Below are positions 44,054 through 55,258 of a stretch of 64,000 nt of DNA, in pieces. The position numbers and the translations under genes were made by a program. This DNA is from Polynucleobacter sp. UK-Mo-2m-Kol15 (GTDB lineage: Bacteria; Pseudomonadota; Gammaproteobacteria; Burkholderiales; Burkholderiaceae): contig NZ_JACVQC010000001.1 of NCBI RefSeq assembly GCF_018881505.1, positions 975,927-1,039,926 on the forward strand, in the 5' to 3' direction. The notes beneath the pieces are model-generated. The model saw nothing but the letters and a program-made list of their open reading frames with translations. It made no database searches and was not told where the DNA came from. The first letter of the stretch is position 1, and every line of letters starts with the position of its first letter.

Positions 44054-45610
44054 TCATTCCTCTTCGCGACGCAGATGAGGGAACAAAATCACATCACGAA
44101 TATTAGGTGCATCGGTTAACAGCATGACTAAGCGGTCAATACCGATGCCGCAGCCGCCGGTTGGAGGCATGCCGTACTCTAAGGCGCGAATGAAGTCATG
44201 GTCAAAGTACATTGCCTCCTCATCACCCGCTTCTTTTTGCTCGACTTGTTTACGGAAGCGATTCGCTTGATCTTCCGCATCATTTAATTCGGAGAAGCCA
44301 TTGGCGATTTCACGACCAGTGATGAATAATTCAAAACGCTCAGTAATGCCTGGACGCGCATCAGATTCACGAGCAAGAGGGCTTACTTCGATTGGGTAAT
44401 CAATGATGTAGGTTGGCTCCCATAGATGTGATTCAGCCACTAATTCAAATAGAGCGAGTTGAAGGGCGCCAATACCGGCGTTCTTGAGAGTGGGGGAGTC
44501 TGGATTCTCGCCGCCCTTTTTCAATTCAGCGCGAATGAATGCAACGTCTTCTAATTGAGCAGGCTCGTAACTCTTGTTGGACTGAACGCAATATTTGAGA
44601 ATCGCTTCAGTAATCGTTAAGCGCTGGAATGGCCTGCTCAGATCAAGTTCACGACCTTGGTGGGTGAGAACCGCAGTACCTTGGGCATCCATTGCAGCAG
44701 CACGAATCAAACTTTCAGTGAAATCCATCAACCAACGGTAATCCGTATAGGCCGCATAGAATTCCATCATCGTGAACTCTGGATTATGACGTGGGCTAAC
44801 GCCCTCATTACGGAAATTACGATTAATCTCAAACACGCGTTCAAAACCACCAACTACTAGGCGCTTCAAATATAACTCTGGTGCAATACGCAAGAACATC
44901 TGCATATCTAAAGCATTATGGTGAGTAATAAATGGCTTAGCTGTAGCGCCACCCGGAATGGGGTGGAGCATGGGTGTTTCGACTTCCATGAAATCTGCAT
45001 CGAGCATATGGCGACGCAAGGAAGCAATCGTATTACTGCGCGCCCTGAAAGTATTGCGACTTTCTGGGTTCACAATCAGATCTACATAGCGCTGGCGATA
45101 TTTGGTCTCTAAATCAGAGAGGCCGTGGAACTTATCTGGCAGAGGGCGAAGGGACTTACTAAGTAAGCGGAGATTACTGCATTCAACGGAGAGCTCCCCC
45201 TTATTTGTTTTAAATAAATTGCCTTCTGCAGAAATAAAGTCACCCATATCCCAGTGCTTAAATGCACCATGGATATCAGCGCCGCTGATTTCATCATTGA
45301 TATAAAACTGAATCTGACCACTGCGATCTTGAATAGTAGCAAAGCTGGCTTTACCCATTACACGCTTGAGTACCATACGGCCAGCAACTTTGACATGCAC
45401 TTTCTTCGCTGCCAATTCTTCTTTGTTAAGGCTGTCGTAGTGAGTGTGAAGATCTGCGGCTAGGTGGGTTGGTACGAAGTCATTTGGAAAAGCAACCCCG
45501 CCTTCACGCAACTTGGCTAATTTTTCACGGCGCTCGGCAATGATGTGGTTTTCATCAACAGCTTCAGTACCTGACGCTGAATTAGGATTGGAATTCGCTT
45601 GATCGTTCAT
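44054..45610 (-). CDS. lysS: Lysyl-tRNA synthetase, class II
   Basis: LysS charges tRNA-Lys. The 518-aa protein has an N-terminal OB-fold anticodon domain ([32 protein letters not shown]) and the class II catalytic domain with motif 2 [20 protein letters not shown] and motif 3 [24 protein letters not shown] segment ([21 protein letters not shown]). Its first 25 residues are a polar extension. It lies 34 bases after prfB on the same strand; that pairing is conserved in many bacteria, including E. coli (prfB-lysS). Confidence 0.98.
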   Translation of the reverse strand: MNDQANSNPNSASGTEAVDENHIIAERREKLAKLREGGVAFPNDFVPTHLAADLHTHYDSLNKEELAAKKVHVKVAGRMVLKRVMGKASFATIQDRSGQIQFYINDEISGADIHGAFKHWDMGDFISAEGNLFKTNKGELSVECSNLRLLSKSLRPLPDKFHGLSDLETKYRQRYVDLIVNPESRNTFRARSNTIASLRRHMLDADFMEVETPMLHPIPGGATAKPFITHHNALDMQMFLRIAPELYLKRLVVGGFERVFEINRNFRNEGVSPRHNPEFTMMEFYAAYTDYRWLMDFTESLIRAAAMDAQGTAVLTHQGRELDLSRPFQRLTITEAILKYCVQSNKSYEPAQLEDVAFIRAELKKGGENPDSPTLKNAGIGALQLALFELVAESHLWEPTYIIDYPIEVSPLARESDARPGITERFELFITGREIANGFSELNDAEDQANRFRKQVEQKEAGDEEAMYFDHDFIRALEYGMPPTGGCGIGIDRLVMLLTDAPNIRDVILFPHLRREEE

Positions 45611-45644
45611 ATGAAATATTAATAACTGGAATAGGGTTGGTAAA

Positions 45645-46749
45645 TCAGACGCCTTGCTTCAGGCTGGCTTCAATAAAGGCATCGAGATCACCATCCAATA
45701 CCTTCTGTGTATTGGAAATCTCAACGTTAGTCCGCAAGTCTTTAATGCGGCTTTGATCTAGTACATAGGAGCGGATCTGATGACCCCAGCCCACATCAGT
45801 TTTGCTGGCCTCAAGCTTGTCCTGCTCAGCGCGACGCTTTTGCATTTCATGTTCATAGAGGCGCGACTTCAACATCGTCATAGCCTCAGCTCTATTGCGG
45901 TGCTGGCTGCGGTCGTTCTGGCACTGCACCACAATTCCGGTGGGGAGGTGGGTTAAGCGAACTGCCGAGTCGGTCTTGTTAATATGCTGACCACCCGCAC
46001 CAGATGCGCGATAGGTATCGGTACGAATATCTGCTGGATTGACGTCAATTTCTATCGAGTCATCAATCTCTGGATAAACATAAATGCTGGCAAAAGAAGT
46101 ATGGCGACCGTTAGACGAGTCAAACGGCGACTTGCGCACTAAGCGGTGTACGCCTGTCTCCGAGCGGAGGTGTCCATAAGCATACTCACCATCCACCTTG
46201 ATAGTGGCACTTTTAATGCCAGCAACATCACCATCAGACTCTTCTAAGATTTCAGTTTTGTAGCCCTTACGCTCGCAATACTTAAGGTATTGGCGAAATA
46301 GCATGCTAGCCCAGTCGCAAGCCTCTGTTCCACCAGCACCCGCTTGAATATCGATAAAGCAATTGCAGGAGTCCATCTCATTGTGGAACATACGACGGAA
46401 CTCAAGATCATGAATGATCTTGCTATAGCTCTCAACGTCTTGCTCAATGGCGCTAATAGTTTCAAAATCACTTTCTTCCTTAGCCATGTCGAATAATTCG
46501 ATGGCACCAGTGATATTGCTATTTAAATCTGTGAGGGTAGCAACAACGCCATCGAGTAATTTCTTCTCTTTGCCGAGGGCTTGTGCTTTCTTCTGATCGT
46601 CCCAAATAGTGGGATCTTCAAGGATAGAGTTAACTTCAGTAAGGCGTCGTGACTTTACTTCGAAGTCAAAGATACCCCCGAAGTGCTTGCTCACGGTTGA
46701 GCAGATCAGACAGGGTATTTGAAATAAGATTGAGTTGTTCGGCTTCCAT
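45645..46749 (-). CDS. prfB: Peptide chain release factor 2 (programmed +1 frameshift)
   Basis: RF2 releases peptides at UGA and UAA. The true start is ATG 46749 ([10 protein letters not shown]); after 27 codons an in-frame TGA (46668-46666) is bypassed by +1 slippage at CTT-TGA-C, giving a 367-aa protein. The body carries the GGQ motif ([19 protein letters not shown]) and the anticodon-like SPF tripeptide ([12 protein letters not shown]). A frame that starts at 46694 inside the first segment is a computational shadow. Autoregulation by RF2 level is established for this arrangement. lysS follows 34 bases later. Confidence 0.96.
46665..46680 (-). promoter_or_regulatory. RF2 programmed frameshift site
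   Basis: On the minus strand CGGGGGTATCTTTGAC is nearly identical to the classic prfB signal: a Shine-Dalgarno-like GGGGG, the slippery CTT, the in-frame TGA and a following C. The frame before it reads ...LRGYL and the +1 frame resumes DFEVKSRRL, as in other RF2 proteins. Confidence 0.95.
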
Positions 46750-46777
46750 CCCCTAATTATAAGGGGGTTATTGCGGC

Positions 46778-48523
46778 TTAGTCCTCGTCGTGGGCCTCAA
46801 TCATCAGTTGCACACGTGCCTGCCCTTGGAAGCGGTCTGTCACTAGGCGATAGGCCAGCTTAGCCTTGGTTGGCAGAGGTTGCGTCCGATTAAACCAAAC
46901 CCCAGTAAATGGCCTGCTAGCCAATTGACCATCCCGAAGCGGGCGAAGCTGTAAGCGTAGGTGTTTTTCTTTCAAGAGGCTTTGCTGCCCAACCTCAAAT
47001 TCCCCATAAAAAATCGGCTGCGGAAAGCCTTGGCCCCAGATTTCTTCAGCTAGAAGATCGCCAGTTTCAGGTGTAAATTCAGACAGATCTAGTGGGCCAT
47101 CATGAATGTGGTGACGCTCAAGTAACTCATCATTCAACATTTCATTGGCTACCTGCTGGAACTGGGCATCAAACCGCTCAAAGTCAGCCTTCCTAATGCT
47201 AAGGCCTGCTGCCATCGCATGTCCACCAAACTTCAGAATCAGGCTAGGCTCCCTTTTAGAGACGATATCCAAGGCGTCGCGCAGATGAAAGCCGGTCAGC
47301 GACCTTCCGGAACCGCGCAATTCTTCTCCGTTAGCACCATCTGCTGGAGCAAATACAATCGCAGGTCGATTAAAGCGCTCCTTAAGGCGAGAGGCGACGA
47401 TACCAACAACGCCTTGATGCCACTCTGCATTCCAAAGACAAATGCTCGAGCGATTGGCCATAGTTCCTGCCAATTGATCTTCGGCGAGATGGGCGAGAGC
47501 CGCTTCTTGCATTCCGCCTTCAATCACGCGTCTCTCGCGATTAATGCGGTCTAGCTCATATGCCAACTCAATAACTTCATCCGGCTTGTCGCTGAGTAAT
47601 AGGCGAATACCTAGAGTCATATCGGCTAAGCGCCCCGCTGCGTTTAGGCGGGGGCCAATAGCAAACCCCAAGTCGAATGTATTCGCTTTGCGTGGATCCC
47701 GTACCGCAGCCTGAAACAGTGCCTGAATACCCGCTTGAGATACTCCAGCACGAATACGTTTCAATCCATTGGAAACCAAGATGCGGTTATTGCGATCGAG
47801 TTGTGCAACATCCGCTACAGTGCCTAGGGCTACGAGATCTAATAGGTTCTCAATTTTAGGTTGAGTCTCAGCAGTAAATTTCCCGCGCTTGCGAAGTTCT
47901 GCACGTAGTGCAACTAATAAATAAAACATCACGCCTACACCTGCAAGCGCCTTGCTTGGAAAGGGGCAACCAGGCTGATTGGGATTGACGATCGCAGTTG
48001 CTTTGGGTAGTCGATCGCCTGGAAGGTGATGGTCGGTTACGATAACTTCTATTTCCAATTCACGAGCTCGCTCCACCCCTGCTTCACTAGCGATGCCGTT
48101 ATCAACGGTAATGAGAAATTTTGGTTTCGGATTTTGTTGAGCAGCTAATTCAACCACCTCTGGAGTTAAGCCATATCCCATCGTAAAACGGTTTGGCACT
48201 AAAAACTGAATAGGGGTGTCTGATCCCCCCAGCATCTTTAAACCACGGAGTGCAACAGCACATGCAGTGGCACCATCGCAGTCGTAGTCAGCCACTACCA
48301 GTATGGGTTCTTTGCGTTCCAAAATATCTGCCAGAAGGCTTGCGGTGCTGATACAGTTTTTTAACTCGACTGGTGAGAGTAGTTGCTTGAGATCTAAAGA
48401 AAGTTCATCCGGCTTATCAATGCCCCGGGCTGCGTACAGCCTGGCTAGCAATGGGTGTAAGCCACTTTGCTGCAACCAGCTAGCCGTCCGATCGGAGAAG
48501 GGGCGCTGAGAGAATATGCTCAT
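46778..48523 (-). CDS. recJ: Single-stranded-DNA-specific exonuclease RecJ
   Basis: RecJ degrades single-stranded DNA 5' to 3' in recombination and mismatch repair. The 581-aa protein has the DHH-family motifs [25 protein letters not shown] and [11 protein letters not shown], the GPRLNAAGR motif, and the DHHA1 [12 protein letters not shown] segment. I use ATG 48523, which overlaps the stop of the preceding RpfE-like gene (ATGA) and matches the family N-terminus; a longer frame start at 48577 is inside that gene. Translation is probably coupled. Confidence 0.96.
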   Translation of the reverse strand: MSIFSQRPFSDRTASWLQQSGLHPLLARLYAARGIDKPDELSLDLKQLLSPVELKNCISTASLLADILERKEPILVVADYDCDGATACAVALRGLKMLGGSDTPIQFLVPNRFTMGYGLTPEVVELAAQQNPKPKFLITVDNGIASEAGVERARELEIEVIVTDHHLPGDRLPKATAIVNPNQPGCPFPSKALAGVGVMFYLLVALRAELRKRGKFTAETQPKIENLLDLVALGTVADVAQLDRNNRILVSNGLKRIRAGVSQAGIQALFQAAVRDPRKANTFDLGFAIGPRLNAAGRLADMTLGIRLLLSDKPDEVIELAYELDRINRERRVIEGGMQEAALAHLAEDQLAGTMANRSSICLWNAEWHQGVVGIVASRLKERFNRPAIVFAPADGANGEELRGSGRSLTGFHLRDALDIVSKREPSLILKFGGHAMAAGLSIRKADFERFDAQFQQVANEMLNDELLERHHIHDGPLDLSEFTPETGDLLAEEIWGQGFPQPIFYGEFEVGQQSLLKEKHLRLQLRPLRDGQLASRPFTGVWFNRTQPLPTKAKLAYRLVTDRFQGQARVQLMIEAHDED

Positions 48524-49500
48524 GCTGAAATTATTTCTTGCCAAGTTAAAGGCGCTGATTTTTTCCAAAACGCCCATGACTTTTTGTTTAAGGCTTTGGC
48601 TGTAAAGATTCTCTGGCGAACCTGACTCTTTGGAAAATCGATGATTGCGATTTCATCTAAATCATTATTCAAGAGGGCCTCTCTCAAGCTATCCCAAATA
48701 TTTTCAGGGTAATCAATCCATGCAAATGCGTTTTGTAATCCTAAGAGATCAATTTGATGTTGATGGGGAATATCAAGATGCTTGGCCAATCCAGTCAAGA
48801 GAGGATGATTTCCATATATGTTATTTACATTATTAAGTAATTGAGGAGTCTGAATATCAGCTAATTTACCAATACCGCTAATCCACAGAGAGTTAATAGT
48901 TGGATATCCACGTTGCTCTCGTTCTTCATTAACGGGATCAATATGCCAGAGCATCTGAATTTCATTTTGGAGTTTGCGCCAAAGTTTGGCGATACCAGCT
49001 TCATTTGTATCGCGAGGCATCCACCAATCAATATTACGACCATGCGCTTGATCAATAGAGTGTGTTGCAAGGCTAGCAAATGGCCCCGCCGAAATAAACC
49101 AATCACGCTGCCCTTGAAATAAGATTTTGTTGCCAAAATCCTCTTCAATTAAAGGGAGGGCAACTTGCAGTAGCTTGATAGATTCGTTTTCTGTCAGATC
49201 AATCTGACTTTGGGCCATCAAGATCAAGTGATCTCGGGTGGCATGGAGGTGGACTGGCTGAAGGCAGGCAACGACGTCATTTGGGTTCACTGCTAAGGTG
49301 CTTTGGCCTAATAGTAGGACCGGGGCAATTGGCAACTTATCCCCCAAGAGGAAACACTCTTGCGGCAGTCCACTAGGCGGCACACTTTTCTCCAAATCGG
49401 CTTGAATAGCATCTTCCCCTGACAGCATTAGGGTAAAGCGTCGTGAAGAGCCGGATTGGGGGGGTAAATTAGTAGACATTCCCCTGATTTTAGGTGGCAT
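48520..49500 (-). CDS. RpfE-like conserved betaproteobacterial protein
   Basis: The 326-aa protein matches a family found before recJ in Burkholderiales and often labelled RpfE-type regulatory protein or, misleadingly, phosphoglycerate mutase. Recognisable segments are LQPVHLHATRDHLILMAQSQIDLTENES and the NEIQMLWHIDPVNEEREQRGYPTINSLWISGIG block. No catalytic motif is obvious. It overlaps recJ by four bases. A second Met at 49479 has a GGGG too close for a normal ribosome site, so 49500 is kept. It is divergent from lolC with under 50 bases between them. Confidence 0.75.
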   Translation of the reverse strand: MPPKIRGMSTNLPPQSGSSRRFTLMLSGEDAIQADLEKSVPPSGLPQECFLLGDKLPIAPVLLLGQSTLAVNPNDVVACLQPVHLHATRDHLILMAQSQIDLTENESIKLLQVALPLIEEDFGNKILFQGQRDWFISAGPFASLATHSIDQAHGRNIDWWMPRDTNEAGIAKLWRKLQNEIQMLWHIDPVNEEREQRGYPTINSLWISGIGKLADIQTPQLLNNVNNIYGNHPLLTGLAKHLDIPHQHQIDLLGLQNAFAWIDYPENIWDSLREALLNNDLDEIAIIDFPKSQVRQRIFTAKALNKKSWAFWKKSAPLTWQEIISA

Positions 49501-49546
49501 TTACAGAATCCATCGGTTTGCTCGTTTAATTCACTAAACTGTGAAT

Positions 49547-50809
49547 ATGTTGAGACTTCCTATTGAGCTAGAAATTGGCCTGCGCTATACGCGATCTAAG
49601 CGTCGTAAGACGGTGGGTAAGCGCGACGGCTTCCTCTCCTTTATTTCTGGAATCTCTACAGCAGGTATAGCTTTAGGTGTTGCTGCTCTGATTGTGGTTC
49701 TCTCGGTCATGAATGGCTTCCAGAAGGAAGTACGTGACCGTATGTTATCCGTTCTATCTCATGTTGAAATTACTGCCCCAGATGGTTTGGCTAATTGGGA
49801 GCCGATTGCACTGAAGGTGGCAGCACAGCCGCACGTAGTTGGTGTTGCCCCTATGGTGAGCTCGCAAGGTTTGCTGAGTCGTGAGAATGTGATGCGTGGT
49901 GTGGCTATTCGCGGAGTATTACCAAGTGAAGAGGGCAAAGTTTCTGATTTGCCCAAGCAATTTGTTGCTGGCAGTATCGATGATTTAAAGCCAGGCAGCT
50001 TTGGGGTTGCCTTAGGCGCACAGCTTGCTAATATGGTTGGTGCACGCTTAGGCGATCGTATTAATTTGATCGTACCCGAGAGTGATCTTACTCCGGCAGG
50101 CGCTATGCCTAGAATGCGGACACTCCAAGTGCTTGGTATTGTCGATAGCGGTCATTATGAATATGACAGCTCTTTAGCAATCATGCATTGGAAGGATGCT
50201 GCCGCTTTATTGCGTTTACAGGACCCTTCTGGTTTACGCGTCAAGGTGGATGATATGCAGCGTGCACCAGAAATTGCATCTGAGTTGGCTCAAGTTGTTC
50301 CTCAAGCCTTGTGGGTTAGTGACTGGTCTCGCTCAAATCGCAATTGGTTTGCTGCGGTTCAAACTGAAAGAAAGATGATGTTCATCATTTTGACATTGAT
50401 CATTGCAGTGGCTGCTTTTAATTTGGTTTCTACATTGGTGATGACCGTTAATGAAAAGCAGGCAGATATTGCCATTTTGCGAACTATGGGTGCTAGTCCG
50501 GGGTTAATCCAGCGGATATTTTTGGTTCAAGGCTTAGCGATTGGCTTACTTGGTTCTTTATCTGGCGTCGGATTAGGCCTTCTTATTGCATTAAACATCG
50601 ATGTGATTGTTCCGGCTATTGAAGCGATCTTCCGAGTACGTTTCTTGCCTCGCGATGTCTACTTTATTAGCGAACTGCCTTCGGATGTTCGTCTGTCTGA
50701 TGTCATAACAGTGGGTTTAATGGCTTTTGGCCTTTCTGTATTAGCCACTTTATATCCAAGTCGTCGCGCCGCACAAGTTCAGCCTGCGGAGGCATTGCGT
50801 TATGAGTGA
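49547..50809 (+). CDS. lolC: Lipoprotein-releasing ABC transporter permease LolC/E
   Basis: LolC/E extracts lipoproteins from the inner membrane for delivery to LolA. The 420-aa protein has a first helix ([33 protein letters not shown]), a large periplasmic domain, and three C-terminal helices starting [23 protein letters not shown] and ending [25 protein letters not shown], the family ending. ATG 49547 is chosen; a GTG lies two codons upstream at 49541. lolD overlaps its 3' end by eight bases. A single permease gene, rather than separate lolC and lolE, is present. Confidence 0.93.
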   Translation: MLRLPIELEIGLRYTRSKRRKTVGKRDGFLSFISGISTAGIALGVAALIVVLSVMNGFQKEVRDRMLSVLSHVEITAPDGLANWEPIALKVAAQPHVVGVAPMVSSQGLLSRENVMRGVAIRGVLPSEEGKVSDLPKQFVAGSIDDLKPGSFGVALGAQLANMVGARLGDRINLIVPESDLTPAGAMPRMRTLQVLGIVDSGHYEYDSSLAIMHWKDAAALLRLQDPSGLRVKVDDMQRAPEIASELAQVVPQALWVSDWSRSNRNWFAAVQTERKMMFIILTLIIAVAAFNLVSTLVMTVNEKQADIAILRTMGASPGLIQRIFLVQGLAIGLLGSLSGVGLGLLIALNIDVIVPAIEAIFRVRFLPRDVYFISELPSDVRLSDVITVGLMAFGLSVLATLYPSRRAAQVQPAEALRYE

Positions 50810-51497
50810 TTTAAATCCAATAATTCTGAGTGCATCAGGTCTTGCAAAGACCTACGGCAAGGGATCAACCGCAGTTGACGTGCTTAAAGAGATTGATTTA
50901 CAGGTGAGCGCCTCTGAGAAGGTGGCTATCGTAGGATCCTCCGGTTCGGGTAAAAGCACCTTGCTGCATTTATTGGGTGGCCTAGATAGCCCTACCGCAG
51001 GCACTGTGATTCTTGCTGGAGAGAATCTTCACCAATTATCGGCGGGTAAATTAGACCAGCTACGCAATCACAGCCTAGGTTTTATTTACCAGTTCCATCA
51101 TCTCTTAGATGAATTTAGTGCCGTTGAAAATGTGGCACTCCCTTTACGTATTCGTGGATTGAGTAATGAAGAGTCGATGGAAAGAGCAAGCATGATGTTG
51201 CATTCTGTGGGTCTAGCAAAACGAGTGCAGCACACTCCGGGCGAGCTATCTGGAGGAGAGCGTCAACGCGTTGCAGTTGCCCGCGCATTAGTAGGTAATC
51301 CCGCTTGCGTCTTGGCAGATGAGCCAACAGGCAATCTTGATACCGAAACGGCTGATAGTGTATTTGACTTAATGTTAGATATTGCCCGTGAGCAGGGTAC
51401 TGCTTTTGTAATCGTCACTCATGATCCTATTCGCGCAAAACGTTGTGACCGGATTTTGCATTTAGAGCGCGGAGTATTAAAGACCTTTGCGCAATGA
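50802..51497 (+). CDS. lolD: Lipoprotein-releasing ABC transporter ATPase LolD
   Basis: LolD powers lipoprotein release. The 231-aa protein has Walker [10 protein letters not shown] (45-53), the characteristic LolD/MacB Q-loop [22 protein letters not shown], the signature [15 protein letters not shown] and Walker [14 protein letters not shown]. It overlaps lolC at its start and tatD at its stop (four bases), so lolC-lolD-tatD form a tight operon. Confidence 0.96.
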   Translation: MSDLNPIILSASGLAKTYGKGSTAVDVLKEIDLQVSASEKVAIVGSSGSGKSTLLHLLGGLDSPTAGTVILAGENLHQLSAGKLDQLRNHSLGFIYQFHHLLDEFSAVENVALPLRIRGLSNEESMERASMMLHSVGLAKRVQHTPGELSGGERQRVAVARALVGNPACVLADEPTGNLDTETADSVFDLMLDIAREQGTAFVIVTHDPIRAKRCDRILHLERGVLKTFAQ

Positions 51498-52354
51498 GCG
51501 AGGTCTGTAAAGAACTTGCATGGGTTGATACGCATTGCCATCTTGATGCGCCAGAGTTTAGGAGCACTCTCCCGGAAATTGTTTCAAGTGCTGCGAATAA
51601 TGGTCTTACAGCGCTATTACTACCCACAGTTCAAGTATCCGATTGGGGGAAGGCTAAAGATTTAGTAAATCAATGCGGGAATCAAATTCCAGGATTGGTA
51701 TACACGCTAGGCATACATCCTTTGTATATCAAGCAAGCCCAAGAGGGTGATATCAGCACCCTCAAATCCAATATTGAGCAATCATTGGGTGATCCGCGAT
51801 TTGTTGGTATTGGTGAGATTGGTTTAGATTATTTTGTCGAAGGACTCGATCCTCATCGCCAAGAGTATTTCTTTCATAAGCAACTCGACTTGGCAGAGCA
51901 CTTTCAGCTGCCGGTCATTTTGCATGTCCGCCGTTCGCAAGATGCCATTCTTAAGGCCCTGCGCAAAAGAAAAGTTCCTAGTGGTATCGCACATGCTTTC
52001 AATGGTAGTCATCAGCAAGCTGAGCAATTTATTGATCTAGGTTTCAAGTTGGGATTTGGTGGTGCTGCAACTTATGATCGGGCATTACAGATTCGTCGTC
52101 TCTTGCAAGACCTACCCCTAGAGAGCATCGTTACTGAAACGGATGCCCCAGACATTCCTCCAGCCTGGCTTAAGGGAGAGGGCGGGCAATTCAATGAGCC
52201 CGCTTTACTGCCTAGAATTACTAGGCAATTAGCTGGTATTCGTGGCGTGAGCGAAGAAGTATTTTCAAAGGCAGTTTGGCAAAATGCCATGCAAGTATTG
52301 CCACGTTGGTCATCACTGATGGCCAATAAACTCAACCCACAATCCGCTTCTTAA
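51494..52354 (+). CDS. TatD-family metal-dependent hydrolase
   Basis: TatD proteins are TIM-barrel metal hydrolases with DNase activity in some members. The 286-aa protein has the metal-binding [22 protein letters not shown], a His in [26 protein letters not shown] and [14 protein letters not shown], all family sites. It overlaps lolD by four bases and is four bases before comEC. In this genome region it is part of the lol-tatD-comEC run; the natural substrate is unknown. Confidence 0.93.
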   Translation: MSEVCKELAWVDTHCHLDAPEFRSTLPEIVSSAANNGLTALLLPTVQVSDWGKAKDLVNQCGNQIPGLVYTLGIHPLYIKQAQEGDISTLKSNIEQSLGDPRFVGIGEIGLDYFVEGLDPHRQEYFFHKQLDLAEHFQLPVILHVRRSQDAILKALRKRKVPSGIAHAFNGSHQQAEQFIDLGFKLGFGGAATYDRALQIRRLLQDLPLESIVTETDAPDIPPAWLKGEGGQFNEPALLPRITRQLAGIRGVSEEVFSKAVWQNAMQVLPRWSSLMANKLNPQSAS

Positions 52355-52358
52355 GCAC

Positions 52359-54848
52359 TTGCGCAGCAATATTGCGGCGTTTATCGCCGGGGGATCGCTC
52401 CTTCTATTTTTACCTACTGTTCCAGAGTATTGGCCTTCGCTATGTATTACGACCATCATCATTTCTCTATTGGGCGTTTACCTCAATCGCTCATCGATTC
52501 AATATCGCTATGCTAATAGCGTATTACTTGCAGTCTGTTGGTGCACCTTGGGGTTTGCTTGGAATGCAGATTACGCTCAAGATCGTTTAAGTAACATCCT
52601 CTCCATCGAGTATGAGGGTAAAGAACTTGCGCTCGAGGGTAGGATCAATGCTTTGCCACAGAGTGCGTCCAGTGGTGCCAAGTTCTCTTTTGAGGTAGAA
52701 CACGCATTTTTAGGGCACGAGAAGATACAATCTTTCCCCCCGCAAATCTATTTGAGTTGGCAGCCTGCATGGCGCAATCCCCAAGATATTCCGGAAGTCA
52801 TTCCTGGTCAGCGTTGGAAATTCAAGGTCAAAATTAAAAGGCCTTATGGGTCTCTCAATCCCCACACCTTTGATTTTGAAAGGTGGTCTTTTCAGCAAGA
52901 CTTTGGAGCCAGCGGATCGGTGAGATCGGGAAAGTTAATCCATCAGAAAGATATTGGCTTTACTGAATTTGCATTAGTAATGGAGTATCAGCGCTGGAAA
53001 TTAAGGCAAAAGATTCGGCGTTTACTGTCAAAAGATGCTCGCTATAGCGGAGTGATTTCAGCTTTGGTGATGGGCGATCAAAATGCAATCGATCAAGAAG
53101 ACTGGCGTGTATTTAATGCTACCGGTATTGGACATCTGATTTCTATATCTGGCCTCCATGTAACGATGTTGGCTGGATTTGGTGCCATGCTGGCTAAATT
53201 TCTCTGGCGTCGTAATACTCTGCCGCTCTTGATTCCAGTTGCTAAGGTAGCCACTGCCGCTGGCTTTCTAACTGCATTTATCTATGCCTGGTTAGCAGGC
53301 TTTCAGATTCCCGCACAACGAACGATGTATATGGTGGGGGTGGTTGCCTTTGCGCTATGGTCTGGTAGAAACCCGCGATCGTTTGATATCTGGTGGTGGG
53401 CTCTCTTTGTTGTTTTGCTAATTGATCCAATGGCGCCGTATACCCCGGGATTCTGGCTATCTTTTGGTGCTGTAGCGGCTATTTTGTATGCCATGCAGGA
53501 TTCTGATGGTTTGTTGGGCTTGCCCACCGGCAGAGAGTTAGAGCTTCATTGGCAATACAGGCTTACTCAAGCGCTACATGAGGCATGTCGTGTTCAGGCG
53601 GTTGTGACGATTGCGCTTCTGCCATTAACTTTGCATTGGTTTTATCAAGTCTCAATAGTTTCGCCTTTGGCAAATGCCTTGGCTATCCCTGTGGTGAGTT
53701 ATGTCGTTACCCCTCTAGCGATTGCTGGTGCTTTATTGCCTGATTTCATTGGCAAATGGCTATTAATGCCAGCCCATGCGACGATGGATTACTTAGCCAT
53801 CATGCTAGCTTGGATGGCCAATTGGAAATGGGCGGTCGCTTGGTTCAGTAAGCCAGCTTGGTGGGCGATAACCATATCGACGATCGGCATCGTCATAGCT
53901 ATTCGTCCGGGATCCATTCGGGAAAGTTGGGTTTCCAGATTTATTGGGCTTGGATTGTGCGCCACTTTATTTGTTCAGCCCTTAACTAGTATGAATTTGG
54001 CGAAAGGTGAGTTTCGGGCAACTGTTCTTGACATCGGCCAAGGCACTGCAGTGCTGATTGAAACCAAAACAAAAAAATTGCTATATGACACCGGACCCAT
54101 TCAGGGAAAAGATAATGCAGGCCAAAGAATCATCCTGCCGTATTTGAGGGGCAGGGGAATTGATCATATTGATCGGATGGTGATTAGTCATAGTGATAGT
54201 GATCACATTGGAGGTGCTGCCACGCTACTGAAAGAGATTATTTTCGATTCAATGATGGGATCTTTACCAAGCACCAATGCATTGCTAGCTAATTTAGAAA
54301 ATCGAAAGATACCCGCCATTCCCTGTCGATTTGGTCAGCAATGGAGATGGGATGGAGTGGACTTTCATATTTGGCATCCACATGAGAATACGATTTTTGA
54401 GGATCAGCACCCCAGAAAGCCTAATGAAGTTAGCTGTGTCCTAGAGGTTCGCAACTCAAGCACTTCATTCTGGTTAACGGGTGACGTGGAGAAGCAAGGT
54501 GAGGCTGAAATCTCTGAGCGCTTAACTCAAACATCTCTCAACGACCTAAGAGACAAAAATTTAATATTCATGGCACCACACCACGGTAGTAAAACATCTT
54601 CATCTCAAGAGCTGTTAACAGCATTAAGTCCAGAGGTAGCATTTGCGCAAAATGGCTATCGCAATCGTTACGGTCACCCCCACCCAACCGTCACCGCCCG
54701 ATACCAAAGTATGAGTATTCCGTTTTACCAAACACCAACTACTGGCGCACAGGTTTGGAATTTTCCGGCTAATTCAGAGCGTAAGCAGAGTCAGCCGCTA
54801 TTTTGGAGGCAGAATAGTCGGCGTCTATGGCATCGAGAGGCTCAATAA
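52359..54848 (+). CDS. DNA internalization protein ComEC/Rec2
   Basis: ComEC forms the inner-membrane channel that takes single-stranded DNA into naturally competent cells. The 829-aa protein has N-terminal helices and the OB-like DUF4131 region, the Competence domain with HLISISGLHVTMLAGFGAMLAKFLW, and a C-terminal metallo-beta-lactamase-like domain with VISHSDSDHIGGAATLL and APHHGSKTSSSQELL. Start TTG 52359 lies four bases after tatD. All three domains are intact, so competence is possible, but the rest of the competence machinery is not in the window. Confidence 0.92.
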   Translation: MRSNIAAFIAGGSLLLFLPTVPEYWPSLCITTIIISLLGVYLNRSSIQYRYANSVLLAVCWCTLGFAWNADYAQDRLSNILSIEYEGKELALEGRINALPQSASSGAKFSFEVEHAFLGHEKIQSFPPQIYLSWQPAWRNPQDIPEVIPGQRWKFKVKIKRPYGSLNPHTFDFERWSFQQDFGASGSVRSGKLIHQKDIGFTEFALVMEYQRWKLRQKIRRLLSKDARYSGVISALVMGDQNAIDQEDWRVFNATGIGHLISISGLHVTMLAGFGAMLAKFLWRRNTLPLLIPVAKVATAAGFLTAFIYAWLAGFQIPAQRTMYMVGVVAFALWSGRNPRSFDIWWWALFVVLLIDPMAPYTPGFWLSFGAVAAILYAMQDSDGLLGLPTGRELELHWQYRLTQALHEACRVQAVVTIALLPLTLHWFYQVSIVSPLANALAIPVVSYVVTPLAIAGALLPDFIGKWLLMPAHATMDYLAIMLAWMANWKWAVAWFSKPAWWAITISTIGIVIAIRPGSIRESWVSRFIGLGLCATLFVQPLTSMNLAKGEFRATVLDIGQGTAVLIETKTKKLLYDTGPIQGKDNAGQRIILPYLRGRGIDHIDRMVISHSDSDHIGGAATLLKEIIFDSMMGSLPSTNALLANLENRKIPAIPCRFGQQWRWDGVDFHIWHPHENTIFEDQHPRKPNEVSCVLEVRNSSTSFWLTGDVEKQGEAEISERLTQTSLNDLRDKNLIFMAPHHGSKTSSSQELLTALSPEVAFAQNGYRNRYGHPHPTVTARYQSMSIPFYQTPTTGAQVWNFPANSERKQSQPLFWRQNSRRLWHREAQ

Positions 54849-54864
54849 GGCGTAAACTAAAAGC

Positions 54865-55200
54865 ATGAAGAAATTCATCACACTTCTCTTTCTTAGTTTT
54901 TTCGTTAGCCAAATCAATGCTGCGATGATGCCCGTTGATTTAAATGTAGCTAGTAGTATCGATGCAGCCTCTAGTCATGATCATTGCCAAGAGGTTGCAT
55001 CTGTCGGTTTCACTGAAGATGGTAAGCCAAGCAGTAACGCTAGTGCTAGCCATTACTGCTGTTCTGTGATCGCGATTCTGAATACTTCACTTATATTCCT
55101 CTCATCTAAGCAGGTTGAGGTGTATGTACGCAGTGACGTTGAATCACCTGAATCCAATCTTGCTGAGTCCATTTACAAGCCCCCCAGAAATTATCTGTAA
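54865..55200 (+). CDS. Small exported His/Cys-containing protein
   Basis: The 111-aa protein has a signal peptide (KKFITLLFLSFFVSQINAAMM) and a mature region with possible metal ligands: ASSHDHCQEV and SASHYCCSVIAIL, ending in KPPRNYL. The short His/Cys clusters and the conserved-looking PPR end recall small periplasmic proteins found near copper genes, but I cannot assign a family with confidence. A His/Met-rich membrane protein follows 58 bases downstream, suggesting a functional pair. It begins 16 bases after comEC. Confidence 0.65.
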   Translation: MKKFITLLFLSFFVSQINAAMMPVDLNVASSIDAASSHDHCQEVASVGFTEDGKPSSNASASHYCCSVIAILNTSLIFLSSKQVEVYVRSDVESPESNLAESIYKPPRNYL

Positions 55201-55258
55201 TCACTTTTGATTATGGCATCGAGATGCCTTTTGATAATTTTCGTTTTGGAGAATCGTA

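Noticed and set aside
46694..46749. RF2 starting at an internal codon near 46694 instead of a frameshifted gene
   Set aside because: The classic CTT-TGA-C signal with an upstream GGGGG and a correct leader from ATG 46749 shows the shorter start to be a computational artefact.
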